Source: Nomia melanderi (taxonomy: Eukaryota; Arthropoda; Insecta; Hymenoptera; Halictidae). Taken from it: 64,000 bases of DNA. The stretch spans positions 6,760,451 through 6,824,450 of the forward strand of contig NC_135012.1 in NCBI RefSeq assembly GCF_051020985.1. Reading direction: 5' to 3'. The notes under the pieces are model-generated. The model was not told the origin of the DNA and did not search any database. It worked only from the letters and a program-made list of their open reading frames with translations. Positions within the stretch are counted from its first letter, which is position 1, and each line of letters begins with the position of its first letter. A program made the translations under genes and the position numbers. Shown piece after piece: positions 20,749-33,130 of this stretch.

Positions 20749-23723
20749 CTCTCGTTCTCTTTCTCTCTCTCCCGCTTTCGGTCTTGTTTCTTCTCTCTCC
20801 GCGTGTTTCTCTCTTTCTCCCTTCGCCCAGCGTGCGTGAAATTACACGCGTCGTCAGCCGTGCACGCCTAATACGCGGCTTGCGATAAATAGAATGAACG
20901 TTTTTAAAATACATCAACGATGTCTCAACGACTTTCTCTCTTCCTCTCTCTTTCTCTCTTTCTCGTTTCTCTTTTTTCCGGTTTCGACTATTTCGATTTC
21001 GTCGTAACAGTGTAACGGCGACTACGTTCATCGACATTTTCCTGGAAACTGCCCGTGGCACCCTCCGCGTAACCAGTACGAAACGCGCCGTTAATTAGGA
21101 CTCTTTGCGACTGAATCATGACTGCATTCTTCGCGAATGAGCACGCTGTTGCGTTCACTGTGCTGCCGAAAGGTCAACGCGAAAGAGCCCATCCAGCCTC
21201 CCTTTCTCCTGTCCCCTTAAATGAAAAATTCGCCCGAATTTTCACCGAATCGGTTCCGTAGTTTGCGGCACCTTTCGCGAATTGTATCGGTCTCCTGGCC
21301 GCGACATTTGACCTTTCGCCGATGAGGTTTGTGCACGCGCATCATGAGCTCGGACGAAATTTTTGCGCGAGGCTCATTAGCCCGGTCGATTGATGTGCAC
21401 TCTGAATGCGGCGAGTTCTGTGTCGGCATGTGTGCGGAGCGTTTATGTTGAAAGGATGAATGAGAGAATCGAATGTCGCCGTTTCAACGTTCGATGTCTC
21501 ATTAATTCGCTGAATTTTTGTTGTTCAGGATGCTAGGAAAGCAGCATGCGACACGACGCTGGTCCAGGCCACATCGGGCATGGAGCCCATCGGCCGGATA
21601 CAGATGCGCACGAGACGCACACTTCGCGGTCACTTAGCCAAGATTTACGCGATGCATTGGGGCAGTGACTCAAGGTACCTTCCAACGCGCACGCTAGGTT
21701 ATAGATAGACAGCGGATTTTCTGCGTTAATGATAAATACGGATGCGTAGAAAGTAAAAGAGAGAAGTGTTCATGTGGTTTCGAGGATGCTACCTATTTTC
21801 AACCTATTAAGATAGTCAAGAGAAATTACCTTCTACGTAATCCTCGTTTCATTGGATTACATTGGAAAATTTTTGTTTTGCATGAGGGTCCGCTGTCTGG
21901 TTTTAGTTCAGTTTCACGATGAAGCAGATTCAAACAGAGATTCTTGTGTCTGATCAACAGAAACTTAGTGTCTGCATCGCAAGATGGGAAGCTGATCGTG
22001 TGGGATAGTTACACCACGAACAAAGTTCACGCGATCCCCCTGCGCTCTTCATGGGTTATGACCTGTGCGTATGCACCGTCAGGTAGTTACGTGGCCTGCG
22101 GTGGCCTGGACAACATTTGTTCCATCTATAGTCTTAAAACTAGGGAAGGAAACGTAAGAGTCAGCAGAGAACTCCCGGGTCACACTGGGTACTTGTCTTG
22201 CTGTCGATTCTACGATGATAGCCAGATTGTCACTAGTTCTGGGGACATGACTTGGTAAGGAATATTTATTCTTCTTAAAATCACTATCCCCGATTTCATT
22301 CCTGCTTCCGTTTAACGATCACTGTGTCGACTAGTGTCGAATTTGAATGCAGAAAGTTGCACTATAATCGCAGCAAGGTTGAAAAGCAATAAAAGTGCAC
22401 CCTGATCCATCCTCTCCCTTTGCTCCCGGGGTACCTTGCTTCCCAATTGGTAATTATGTCACCCGTGGAAGTGTTTGAGTCCCCTCGCAACGAATACTTT
22501 TTTTGCTCAACCAGTGCCCTGTGGGACATAGAAACTGGTCAACAGTGCACCTCCTTTATTGGACACACGGGAGACGTAATGTCCTTGTCCTTGGCACCGG
22601 ACCCCCGCACATTCGTTTCCGGTGCGTGTGACGCCAGCGCAAAGCTCTGGGACATTCGCGAGGGTTCCTGCAAGCAGACTTTCCCGGGTCACGAGAGTGA
22701 CATCAACGCTGTCACGGTGAGATTCTAGACTTTCTTGGTATCTAGCTTTTATCTAGTGGTTAAGTAAGATGATAACTAGCTAGACGATAACTAATATGGC
22801 TATGTAATAGCTAGGCTATATAGTTGTTTAGGCAGATGTGGAGTTTTATAAGTTATACAGAATAAGAATGATAAAATTTGATTTCTTGTCGTGTGCAGTT
22901 CTTCCCGAATGGATTCGCATTCGCGACGGGTTCAGACGACGCAACTTGCAGACTGTTCGATATAAGGGCGGATCAGCAACTGGCGATGTACAGCCACGAC
23001 AATATTATCTGCGGTATCACGAGCGTAGCGTTTAGCAAGAGCGGTAGATTATTGATGGCCGGCTACGACGACTTCAACTGCAATGTCTGGGATTCCATGA
23101 AGGTTGAACGAGCTGGTACGTTGTTGTTTTTATCAAAAACGCTCCGTTTGAAGAGAAGAGAAATTTTATTTTAAGTCCTTCTCTCGTGGCTCATAGCGTA
23201 CCTTTTTTAAAACAAAATTCTGTTTTACTTTCATTTTGGTTCCATATTTCGTTAAAATAGTTCAAGGTAGAGAGCGAAACTCCATCTATACATTCAACGC
23301 ACTAGACGGTTGTCGGCGCCTGAATTTGCCGCTAATTAGATTAGCAAGGAGCCTTTTCCAATTCACATGCTTCTTGTTCGAAAACGAGAGGACGTTATCG
23401 CCTTTGTGTTAACTTCTTTCTTCGTCCATTTTCGTCGTGCTTCTGTTCTAATTATTTGACTGTGGTCCACACATTGACTGTCGCACTAACACTCAAACAT
23501 TAAGTCAAGACGGAAAGTCAAGATTTGCAAGTCTGGGAAAAGAGTCGTGGTTGTATTCCGGAAGTGAGAGGCTGAAAATAGGGGTGTTTTCGAAACGTCT
23601 TGTTTCTGTTTCACAGGAATCCTCACCGGCCACGATAATCGTGTGTCCTGCTTAGGCGTCACGGAGGACGGTATGGCGGTAGCGACGGGCTCCTGGGATT
23701 CGTTCCTACGTATTTGGAACTAA
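19098..23723 (+). CDS. Gbeta13F: Guanine nucleotide-binding protein subunit beta-1
   Basis: This is the beta subunit of heterotrimeric G proteins. It binds G-gamma through its N-terminal helix and G-alpha and effectors through its seven-bladed WD40 propeller, at the inner face of the plasma membrane. Coding exons are 19098-19154, 21529-21674, 21961-22254, 22515-22716, 22899-23115 and 23617-23723, all GT-AG. They sum to 1023 bases, exactly 340 residues plus TAA, the family length. Landmarks are the start MSELDNLRQEAEALKN (coiled coil), GRIQMRTRRTLRGHLAKIY, AMHWGSDSRNLVSASQDGK, IVWDSYTTNKVHAIPLR, SWVMTCAYAPSG, ACGGLDNICSIY, SSGDMTCALWDIETG, SGACDASAKLWDIREG, GHESDINAVTFFPNG, ATGSDDATCRLFDIRAD, AGYDDFNCNVWDSMK and the end VATGSWDSFLRIWN. 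The SSGDMTC form, with Met where vertebrates have Thr, fits an insect beta-1. The frame continues open after the stop. Confidence 0.98.
19155..21528 (+). other. Gbeta13F: Intron 1 of the Gbeta13F coding region
   Basis: 2.37 kb between donor CGA/GTAAGT and acceptor TTGTTCAG. It contains GA repeats at about 20369-20398 and CT repeats at about 20701-20775. The open frames at 19597-20184 and 20543-21061 are low-complexity or lack conserved content. Confidence 0.8.
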
Positions 23724-24146
23724 CTTGGGGTTAACTCCCAGACGTTCCTCCAAAGAACCAACTACAGCCATTCAGCATACAGTATAAGCATTAAGTACCA
23801 CCACCTGACCACCGAAGTCGGCGTGTCCGTATCCTCGACAGAGGCGAACTACTCGCCTAGTTCACCAGAGTTGACGTTGATCAGAAAGTTTGGACCACCG
23901 ATAAACACCGGTAACAGCAGGAGCAAGAGCAAGGGCGGTAAGAAAAGCTACGACGGCGGCAGCAGCAACAACAGCAGCAGCATCACCAACAACAGCAGCG
24001 GCACCACCAGCACCACCAGTAGCAGCGAGTTTAAGAACGTTTTGGGTTGTGGTGGACAAAAAGACTACCGGAGAAGCGTTGTCGACTTGACCTGGCGACG
24101 TGGCAAAGTTGGCGACAAGATCACTCGTGAATATCAGCGCTTCTAG
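23724..24146 (+). other. Gbeta13F: In-frame open extension after the Gbeta13F stop (candidate readthrough)
   Basis: Reading on from TAA at 23721-23723 in the same frame, there is no further stop for 140 codons until TAG at 24144-24146. The encoded segment is polar: it begins LGVNSQTFLQRTNYSHSAYS, continues with SSPELTLIRKFGPP, a Gly/Ser/Asn/Thr-rich block from CAN/GGC repeats (about 23953-24036), and ends with RRSVVDLTWRRGKVGDK. The stop context is AAC TAA CTT, and a hairpin (23726-23740: UGGGG paired with UCCCA, 5-base loop) starts two bases after the stop. It may equally be ordinary 3' UTR kept open by chance and by the stop-free repeat. Confidence 0.3.
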
Positions 24147-24204
24147 TACGAAACTATCGTTCGTCCGACACTCGAACGTAATTATTATATATCCAATGAT
24201 GATC

Positions 24205-24224
24205 GAGAGGGAGAGAGAGAAACG

Positions 24225-24276
<52 letters not shown>

Positions 24277-24320
24277 AAGAAAGAGGGACACAGGAAGAGA
24301 GTGAGCGAGTGAGAGAGAGT
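24205..24320 (+). repeat. GA microsatellite
   Basis: Interrupted (GA)n with GAAA units, about 115 bases, starting 60 bases after the end of the open Gbeta extension. Confidence 0.9.
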
Positions 24321-24420
24321 GAGAGAGAGAGAAGCGTGAGGTGAAAGGAAGAACGGCGAAAACGGAGAGCAGCACCAAGGCGGATAGAGCCAAATCTCTC
24401 CGATGTCGAGCGCACACTTC

Positions 24421-24530
24421 ATTTTTCTCCTCCTCCTCTTCCTCCTCCTCCTCCTCCTTCTGCTCCTCCTCCTCCTCCTCCTCCTCCTCCTTCACCTCCT
24501 CCTCCTCCTCCTCGTCCTTCTGCTGCTGCT
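24421..24530 (+). repeat. CTC/TCC trinucleotide repeat
   Basis: An array of CTC/TCC triplets with TTC and TGC interruptions. On the opposite strand it reads as a Glu-rich frame, which is not evidence for a gene. Such purine/pyrimidine mirror tracts can form triplex DNA. Confidence 0.9.
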
Positions 24531-24917
24531 CCTCCCAACCACCTACCCACCCCCATTTCTCAACGATCATATTTGGCGAGTCTTCGAAGAGCACGTGCTC
24601 TGTTACCACGACTTTGAATAACTTCTCCTCGAAGGTTTCTCAGAACCGGACAACACCTATAGACGATCACCTAAAATCGGCTGGTGCTGGTTCACGAAAG
24701 AGGAGGCTCGTTTCATTCACCAGAGAAAATAAGAAATGGGTTCCGAGTGTGTTCACTGCCCGACGAAGCGCCGACACAGGTTGCTCTCTTCCGGCGGTTG
24801 ATTTCATACGTTTCTTCTCGAACACGCACGAAGCTAAGTCGTACCAAGCGAGACATGATGAAAGCACGAAAACACCGGTCGCTCGTGCACGGCACAAAAG
24901 CAAACACGATCATGAGA

Positions 24918-25068
24918 ACTATATATATTATATATTATATATATTATATATATTATATATACTATATATTATTATATTATTATATATATTATTAATATAT
25001 ATAATATATATTATAATATGTATAATATATGAATATATTACGTATATATATATACGTAATACGTATGT
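24918..25068 (+). repeat. TA-rich palindromic microsatellite
   Basis: ATAT and TATATTA units over about 150 bases, ending in inverted ACGTATATATATACGT-like sequence. It can extrude as hairpins. Confidence 0.9.
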
Positions 25069-25794
25069 CGACGAGCAGCCAAGGTTTCGATAATCTCGCA
25101 TATTGCATTCAACCTACACGCACACCGTACGCACGTGTATTAAAATACGTACATAGGAAACTACATACATACATTTGCACACAAAACGCGAACTACCGTT
25201 AAACAGAAGGCATCCGACATTAAGTACGCGACGGGACATCCACGAGCCCAGACGTACAAGTCACACACTGTATCTCCGATCATGTTAACCTTATTTCTTG
25301 TACGTCTAATCGTTTCGTTGGCCTCGTATCCTTCTAATTCTTTTTGTTCGTTTTTTTTTCTTTCTAACGTATCGATTCCATATTTTCGCAACCATACCAT
25401 CTTCGTGCCCCGCTCTCTTTTGGTAGGAGAGGGCGCGATCAAGTGACAACTGGAGAAGAAAGAGAGGAAGCATTAAGTTTCTCGCAACTGTATCCGAGTT
25501 CGCATTAATATTTCCGATTAATCCGTTTTTTTTTTCTTTTTTTTTTTAATAGATGTATCGTTATTTATTTTGTATAGACCATCTCCTATATAGATCACCT
25601 TGTACGCCTTCTTGTTCTTTTCCGTCTGTTTTCTTTATTCGTTTTCCTCGAAGTTGAGTGAATGGTCGAGTTTACAAGAGATTGTCGAAGAGTGAACGTG
25701 TTTCGGATGTTGCAAGAATGCGCGAAAGGTCTCGGAGGCGCGGCCCACGTGTTCACCGATCGAAATGAGAAACAGCAAGTGAGAGCGCGCGCGC

Positions 25795-25797
<3 letters not shown>

Positions 25798-25839
<42 letters not shown>
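25798..25839 (+). repeat. GA microsatellite
   Basis: Nearly pure (GA)n of about 40 bases, preceded by a short alternating GCGCGCGC stretch. Confidence 0.9.
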
Positions 25840-25840
<1 letters not shown>

Positions 25841-26495
25841 ATGGAAGTGTGACAACCGTGAAAAAAAAAACAAAGACAAAAGAGAACGATACGATACTCT
25901 TGATTTGTTCCTTCGGCCGATTCTCACACGCACCTTTCATCGAAAATTCGGATCGTCGCACGTAAAAAAGGAAAGGGACATCGTCGAACCGGACAGACAG
26001 ATAGAAAAAAAAGAGAAGTGACGATAGAACGAATTCAACACATGGAGAAAAAATATCCGAGACTTCTATGTATTTCGCCTCGCACGCGGATCTGATACGC
26101 GCACGCGAGGGACCAGCATAAAGTAACGAAGATTGAAGGGAATATTTAATGTAACGTGTAATCGTTTAGTTTGTAGCCTCTCCCTTATTCCTCTAGATAG
26201 AAGCAGCGAGACCGAGAAGAGTTCCTCCTAAATCTCGCCAAAAGAAACAGAATAATGCAGAGTCCTCACATCTTTCTTCTTGTATCGGTCCAGCACCGAA
26301 ACAGTCCTCGGACGTACGAGGAAGGCACGTGTTCTCGACTAGAAAGTCGTCCTAGAAGTTCCTTTGAAATAGGACCCAAAGAATCATCACGGATCGAAGC
26401 TAAGGACCGCGAGACCAAAACTCTCTCTCTCACCCCTCGTCGTTCTTTCGTCTCTCATTCTTTTGTTTCCGCGCCTACCCATCCCATCACGCCAT

Positions 26496-26512
26496 CCCCC
26501 CCCCCCCCCCCC
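26496..26512 (+). repeat. Poly-C run (17 C)
   Basis: Seventeen consecutive C residues. It can fold as an i-motif (G-quadruplex on the other strand), and its exact length is doubtful in any assembly. Confidence 0.9.
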
Positions 26513-29500
26513 AACGAACGTCATCATTTCTTTTTTCATTTTCACGCTCTTTCGTACGAATCGCGTTCCGTTCTTTTCGTTATTACGTATCCTCCCACAC
26601 CCCCTTCGATCGACTTTCCATTCACCTGTCTTTTCACCCTTCCCTTCTGTCTCTCATCCCCCCTCTGTCCTCTTTTTGTCGGAAAAAAAATAGGTGTTTA
26701 AACTGTGTATGCATTTAAAGTAATAATATTAATGATACTGTTTAATATTAATATTAACGATGATTGTAATTTATAATTATTAATATTTAATATATAAGTA
26801 TCTAAGGAGATAACGATGGATCCACTTGTTCAGTACCGCAGGATTACGGTCCAATCGCTTTCCGGCGACCACGCTGCCATATACTGTGTCTTTTTATTCG
26901 TCTCTTCGACCCCTCGGGAGTTAGCGCGTCGATCTTTCGTCGTTACATTTTATTCCATTGTATGTTCCGCGTTTACTGTGTAGTCGCGAAGTGATACTCA
27001 CTTCGTCGTATACATATGTTTCTTTTTTTTTCTTCTTGTTTATTTTCTCCTTCCTTCTATTTTGTACGACCGTTTTAGCCTGTGCTTCGGGTAGAGATCG
27101 GTGTTCCCGACCTGTTGATATCAGTTTCTGTTTGGCGTCATTGGCAGGAGAGAGGTAGCGCGGGGAGAAAGCGAAGAAGCGTGGCTTCCGGAACGCGAAC
27201 GAGCAGCAATTGTTTTCCTAATTCGGGGCAGTCACGTAATCTGACTAAAATGAACTGTTTATGGGGAGAACCAAGTAGATCTCTGAGGAGTTTCTAATGG
27301 CGTTTACTTCTGCGTCGTGTTACGGAGACGAGGAGAAACGGGAAAATCTTCACTTTTTCTTGGACAGTAACGTTTATAATCGGTTTTTTGATATAACTCT
27401 TTTTCGACTAATCTCGCTTTACGTCACACGCCTCCATATCTTCTAGCGACCAATTAGGCAAACGAAAAGGGAAAAAAGAGAGAAAAACGAAAACGATCTT
27501 TTCTCCGCGCCAAACCGGAAAAAATGGAGAACCTTCTTCCTTCGATTTCGAGTACCGCCGTGTCACCGGTCTCGAAATCCGTTTTCGAGACGGGGACGAA
27601 AGGAACGCGTTCACGCGTTCACTTTTCTTTTCATCATGTTCGAGGCGAAGGAAGAAGGGCAGTAGAGAGAAAAAAAAGTGAAAAAAAATGATTAATAATA
27701 ATAATAATAATAATAATAAATGGAAACAAAAGATCTGTGCTTTTTGTATTTCGCGATTCCGTGGCCTCTCGGTGGAGGCTTCTCATTTTTGTATTTCGAA
27801 GCCTCGAGCCACAGAAGCAATATGGTTTCTTATTCTTTATACGAATACAAAATATACATATATATAACTGTCGTCGAATAGCATGCAAAATTAACGATTT
27901 ATTATGTCTCTAGTCATAGCGCAAGAGAATGCAAGAGAGAGAAAAAAACACAAAAAAAAGAGATAACAACCGAAGAAGACGCTAAAGTTTGTGAGCAGAA
28001 CAACACACAGATACACACACACACACGCATACAAACACTTTGTCGTTCTCTTTTATTTCTTTCGACTTTGTTTTCGGTTTTCTTCCGACACGTTTTTCTT
28101 GTCCGCGGACAAGTATACAAGGAACTGTTTTTTTCTGTTTTTATATCTATATAATATATATAAATATATACATATATATATTTATATATACACGAAAAAC
28201 ATTTAATTTTTCGAGTGCATGGGAACACGTTTAGTAATCGAATCCATTGTGACGCATCAGCGGCCGACAGAAAACAACGGCGTGAAAGCAAGAAAAGGAA
28301 TCAGCCATTTTTTTTGGAAATCGTAAGAGTATAAAGGTGAATAAAAGTACTTGGAAAAAATGACACGTGGCGTTTCAGTTATTTTTTTGACCGTCATTCG
28401 CTCGATTTTCGTTGCCACCATCCCCAACGTCGTCATCGTGTCAGCCATTTCGTTTCTTTCTTTTTTTTCATTTCTTTTTTTTCTTCTTTTCTTTTCTTTA
28501 ATATATCTTTGGTTTACTGATCTTGATTTGATAGATTCAAGAGGGGAGGTTGAGTTCTTTTGGGTCCTATTTCAATGCGGAAAATCCATTTCGACACAGA
28601 AGAGACGAAGAAAGGAAGGATAAGGAAAGACGTGCCGGCGCGAGTCATTTTTTCGGTGACTTCCTTTTTGCGATGGACGACGACGAGCCATCAAGGAATA
28701 CTGCCTCTTTCAAGTTAACGAGCGAATACAAAGTACGATATACATAATATACATATGGTACATGTATTATATATATTATATATATACATATATAAAAGAT
28801 GAGAGAGAGACATTTATGCAGTGTTGTTGTAAGGAAACGTCAAGTTCGTGGCCAAACGACACGAGAGTACGATTAAAGTCGAGACTGAATGCCAAGAATA
28901 GAGGACGGTGGAGGAAGTGTACGTTCCCTTCGAAAACTAACAAAAGACAACAAAAGAAATACGTTTTCATTGTTAAACGATAGATAGCTAACAAGGATTT
29001 CATCACTTTTTTATATATAAAAAGTATGTACGCGTATGTGCGTGTATACGCGTGTGTAACATTGTAACACCATGCACGCGTATACATAGACATACAACGA
29101 TAATAACAACAATAATAATGATAAATTATTGTCGACGGTTAGACTAGGCCATTCGAGTGTGATTCTTCGTGGACGTTGCTTACGGGGGACACGAAGTCAG
29201 CAATTCTCGCGTTTTTATTATCCTTGTGAACACGTAGATCATTGTAGTCCGTGTTCTCCTCAAGGAAGATACGTCCTTGCAGGACGTACCATGGACTTTC
29301 GACGAGAGTGATCCTTAACGTTGTGACGCGTTTTCGAGCCTCGTGGGTGCCGTCGTATCGTTATCCTCATTCGTGGAAGGTGCGTCGCAGGAAAGAATCG
29401 TTTTCCAAGGGTTTCGGAACGAAGAATCACCTTGGGAGCAACGAAACGAGCGCTCCGAACTCCGAGGACGATGGACGAAGGACGTGGAAAAGATCTTCTG

Positions 29501-32500
29501 CAGCGGGAAACGAAGAAAAACACGACTCCTCGCGAGTCCTTCGGGATCCAGCGTAAAACCGTCAAGCAACTAATGAAGAATTAGCGAAGAACTCAGCGTT
29601 GTTCGGAGAAATCGTAGACAAGGATCAATATCCTGATGGATGTTTCTCGTGTGCTTAGGCATCGCCTTGTCCTAGTTACGTTCGGACTGTGCGTACAGAT
29701 TGAACGCGATTCGACCAAACGGGAGCGACCGACCGACCGCGGACATGCTGATCTTCATGCGAGGCTGAGGGAAAAAAGTCACCGAAGACTCTATTCTTCT
29801 TTGCGTTCGCCACCCTCTTTTCCTTTTTCTTTCCCCGCTGTTTTTTCTCCCGTCTTCGTTGCCGCGTCGATACACGCGAACGCATCGAGCCCGCCTCTGA
29901 TCGCCACGAAAAACGCATACGCCGACACACATTGTGCATCCTATCGATTGGAACGACGCGTTGCACCACGCGCACATGTAACCAGGGAGCCTGTAACACA
30001 CGCACGAAACGTTCAAGGAATTGGCCGCGGGATCTCCGGGGAACTCGAGCAATTGGGGAGCACTGCTTCGACGACGAACGATAAATAATTGTTCCGGCAG
30101 CCTCGGAACTGGACGACTTTTCGACGGGGAACGAAGAGTCCTGGAATTTGTATTGCTGAAATCGATGACGCTTCGTTGAGACGGGATTCGATGGTTCTTT
30201 CCCTAGGAAATGATGAAGTCGACGAAGGAAAAGGATCGTCGTCGAATGGAAGAGCGGCCCGAGACACACGCATCGCGCTCATCCTGTTAGTCAGATCCAT
30301 TTCTATCGATACTGTTGCGACATAGTCTCTGCATTGTTTATCTTAAGATTTTAACACTGTTCATGGATAACGTACATCTTTTGTAGACGCTCAGCGGCGA
30401 GTACACTTTATACGATGATTTCGTCCGAGATTTCAGGGCTCGGGAGCTTGAAATTAGCGAACGATGGAAAGGGAGGTCCGTGGAGTATTGAGAATTCGGT
30501 GAATATGATCCGAATTTCGTATGCGAATTAGTTGCATCGCAAAATGAGAACGACGCGTTCACATTTTTGAGATTCTCCTTTGTTTTTATCAATCTTACGG
30601 CATTCGAGGGTGAACTTTCGAATCGTTTGTACCATTCATCGCGGCACTATTATAATTTCGCTTCTATACTAGATCGAATTTGCAATCATGTCCGATGAAT
30701 TACGATTCCGCGTCGACGATCGACATTATTTACTTATTTGTCATCACCTTGTCACTTCGATCGAGCGATCGACGTTCGATTCGCGAACGTGCGCGATCCT
30801 CACGGTTTTCATCGCGTCGCGATCCGACATTCTACATCGTTGACATATCTTTGGAGAGCATTTACCCCGCATCACCGCATTTCCACATAATTCGTTCCGG
30901 GATAATTTCGTTGAACCTTGCGCACGCGGCGACGCGAAAACACCAACGCACGATGACAATCCTCCTTAAACAAAGCCAAAAAGAAGCGGAAAAACGACAA
31001 AAAAATATGATACACGTAACGATCGTAGTACAAAGACGAGCAACATTCACGGGGACCGTGAGAAGCTCCGTTGCACTTGACCGGCAGAAAAGTGCACGAG
31101 CCGCTTGCATTATCTTTGCACAATAAAGGCGGACCGACGAGCGCGAAGGCTCGTCTAAAAATAGGGAACAAGAGTACGCGAAGAATCAACGAGATCGGCG
31201 TTATTTTTCTCGGACTAGAATAAAGAAGACTGACAAGCGCTCGAACGATGGCTGTTCGAAGATACTAATCGCAAGAGAGTAATTTTTCTCTCCCCCCTCC
31301 ACCCCTTGAAAGAAGATAATTTTCCGTTGGTTTCCTCTCGTTTTCCATGATTGCAAATTCGAGGGACGTTTTTTCTCGCGCGTTTTCCATCCGTCGTATC
31401 GAATTTTTAACCCGAACCGCAACGAGACACCCGTGGACCGACGAAGAAGAATCTCTCGTCCCTCTTGCCCGCGAAGTCGCCGTCGCGCTTCCGGATCGCT
31501 AGAGAAGAACCGAATAATCCTCCCCCGGGCCGGGGGAAAATGGGAGAAATCGAAAAATTCTGAGCGACGAGCTTCCCGAAATGTTTCCTTTTTCCTGTTC
31601 TTTTCTTTTCAAGCGAGTCGACGAAACTCTTTAATACTAACAGAAAAAAAAGCGTAGACGTTTAAGGTAACTCTCTCTGTAACGTAAACGTGTTAAGGGC
31701 TGTCATGCATTACATAAATTAATTAACCGCGACAGAAGTAAACAGCAACCGACACTATAACAATACGATAATAAGTGAGGATATTAAGCCCAAAGAGACG
31801 TGTACCGGCGGGATGCTCGGCGAACTTTCGATCGGCGATCCTCTAAATTTTAGATCGTCCCTCTCATCAAGAACCGCTGAAAACGGTGCGCCGTGTGCAC
31901 GCGCGAACACCTTCCTTTCTAATCATTCCGATCGCCGATCGCCACTTCCCCGGCACCCGGTATAAGTCCAGGAAATAACTTACAATTAGGGAGCAACCGA
32001 ATGCGTGCGTGTGCGAGAGCAAAAGAACGCTGTACGATGAATTCTACGACTGAGTGTGGACGTTCGATTTTTGCCTGATTGCGCGCGAGAGAGGGAGAGA
32101 TTGACCAAGAGAGAAAGAGTAGGAGAAAGAAAGAACGAATGGGAACGGGCGATTGGGACATTTATAAATCTATTATTGTAATAATTATAGAGACAGTGGA
32201 GTATCATGTATCTGTACGTTTCTTTACTTCCTGCAGTGAGCCAGAGAGCAGTGAGGTATAGTTCTTAAGTGCACGCGAACAGAATGAAAAATCGTATAAT
32301 AGTGTATGTGGCGTATAAACGAGTCGAACGAACGGAAAGGGAAATGGTCGAACGGAAACAAAATGGACGACGTCGACAGCAGGGAATAAAACGCAGAAAA
32401 TCTAGATAAGCCGGGGAGAAAACGGTTCGACGCGAGAACGCGACAGAAGAGGGGATATTTCGTTCCGATGTCATCCTATATAAACGTATAAAGTGTCATA

Positions 32501-33044
32501 AATGAGCTTTTCGCCAAGCTTTTGCGGGAGACACGGGCAGAAGCGCTCTCCGGCAGAGAGAATTCCGCCGTGCGTCCCCGGGAACGACGACGAACGTAAG
32601 AAACGTCGGTGACTATTGTTTCGTTTGCAAGCAGACCGATATCGTCATTATACATAATTACGGATTAATTATTCTTACTATTAAATTACAGTTCACCGGA
32701 TCACCGCCATCATCGTTATTATTATTATATAATTGATGTGAGTGTGGACAAAAAAGAAAAAAATAAAGTGTACGTAGTAGAAGGCTCTGTCTACTTTGCG
32801 CCATCCGCCGTTTCGGTTGATCGTTATCGCGAGAGACGCTTCTTCTTTTTCTTTTCTTTGCTTTTCGAGAGTAAACAGTTCTTTTTTCAAAGGAGACATT
32901 GTCAACGGCTAAACCTCGCGAAGCACGGGTACGGAATTCCATTGGACGCTGATGCACTTTTGCTTGTAGCTGTTTTTCATACGAAAGATCCGACTTTCTC
33001 GCTGGTAGTTTCGGTGAATGACGAAGTATCGAAACGCAATATTA

Positions 33045-33050
33045 TTTATT
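33045..33050 (-). terminator. dtr: Poly(A) signal AATAAA for dtr
   Basis: On the - strand AATAAA lies about 80 bases after the dtr stop codon at 33131-33133. It is the first canonical hexamer downstream. Confidence 0.6.
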
Positions 33051-33130
33051 TCAATACAAGAGAAAGAAATAGAGAGCTCGATGCATTTTAACTTACACAA
33101 CCTACGACGATTGTACGCATGAATTGTTTC

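Larger units (their letters stand above)
24147..33130. other. Nine kb of gene-free, microsatellite-rich sequence; possible extended Gbeta13F 3' UTR
   Basis: No gene is supported on either strand. Canonical AATAAA hexamers on the + strand occur at 27716, 28340, 31122, 31219 and 32385. Extended 3' UTRs of many kb are known for neuronally expressed insect genes, and the Gbeta13F stop is the nearest upstream gene end. The long open frames here come from GA, CTC and TA repeats. No start, splice pattern or protein motif points to another gene. Confidence 0.4.

Noticed and set aside
24154..24609. Glu-rich open frame on the - strand and Ser-rich frame on the + strand
   Set aside because: Both are produced by the CTC/TCC and GA microsatellites. 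Nothing outside the repeat looks like protein.
32909..33130. Open frame of 73 codons after the dtr stop, considered as readthrough
   Set aside because: It contains the AATAAA poly(A) signal at 33045-33050 within the first 90 bases, so mature mRNA would end inside it. The length is within chance expectation.
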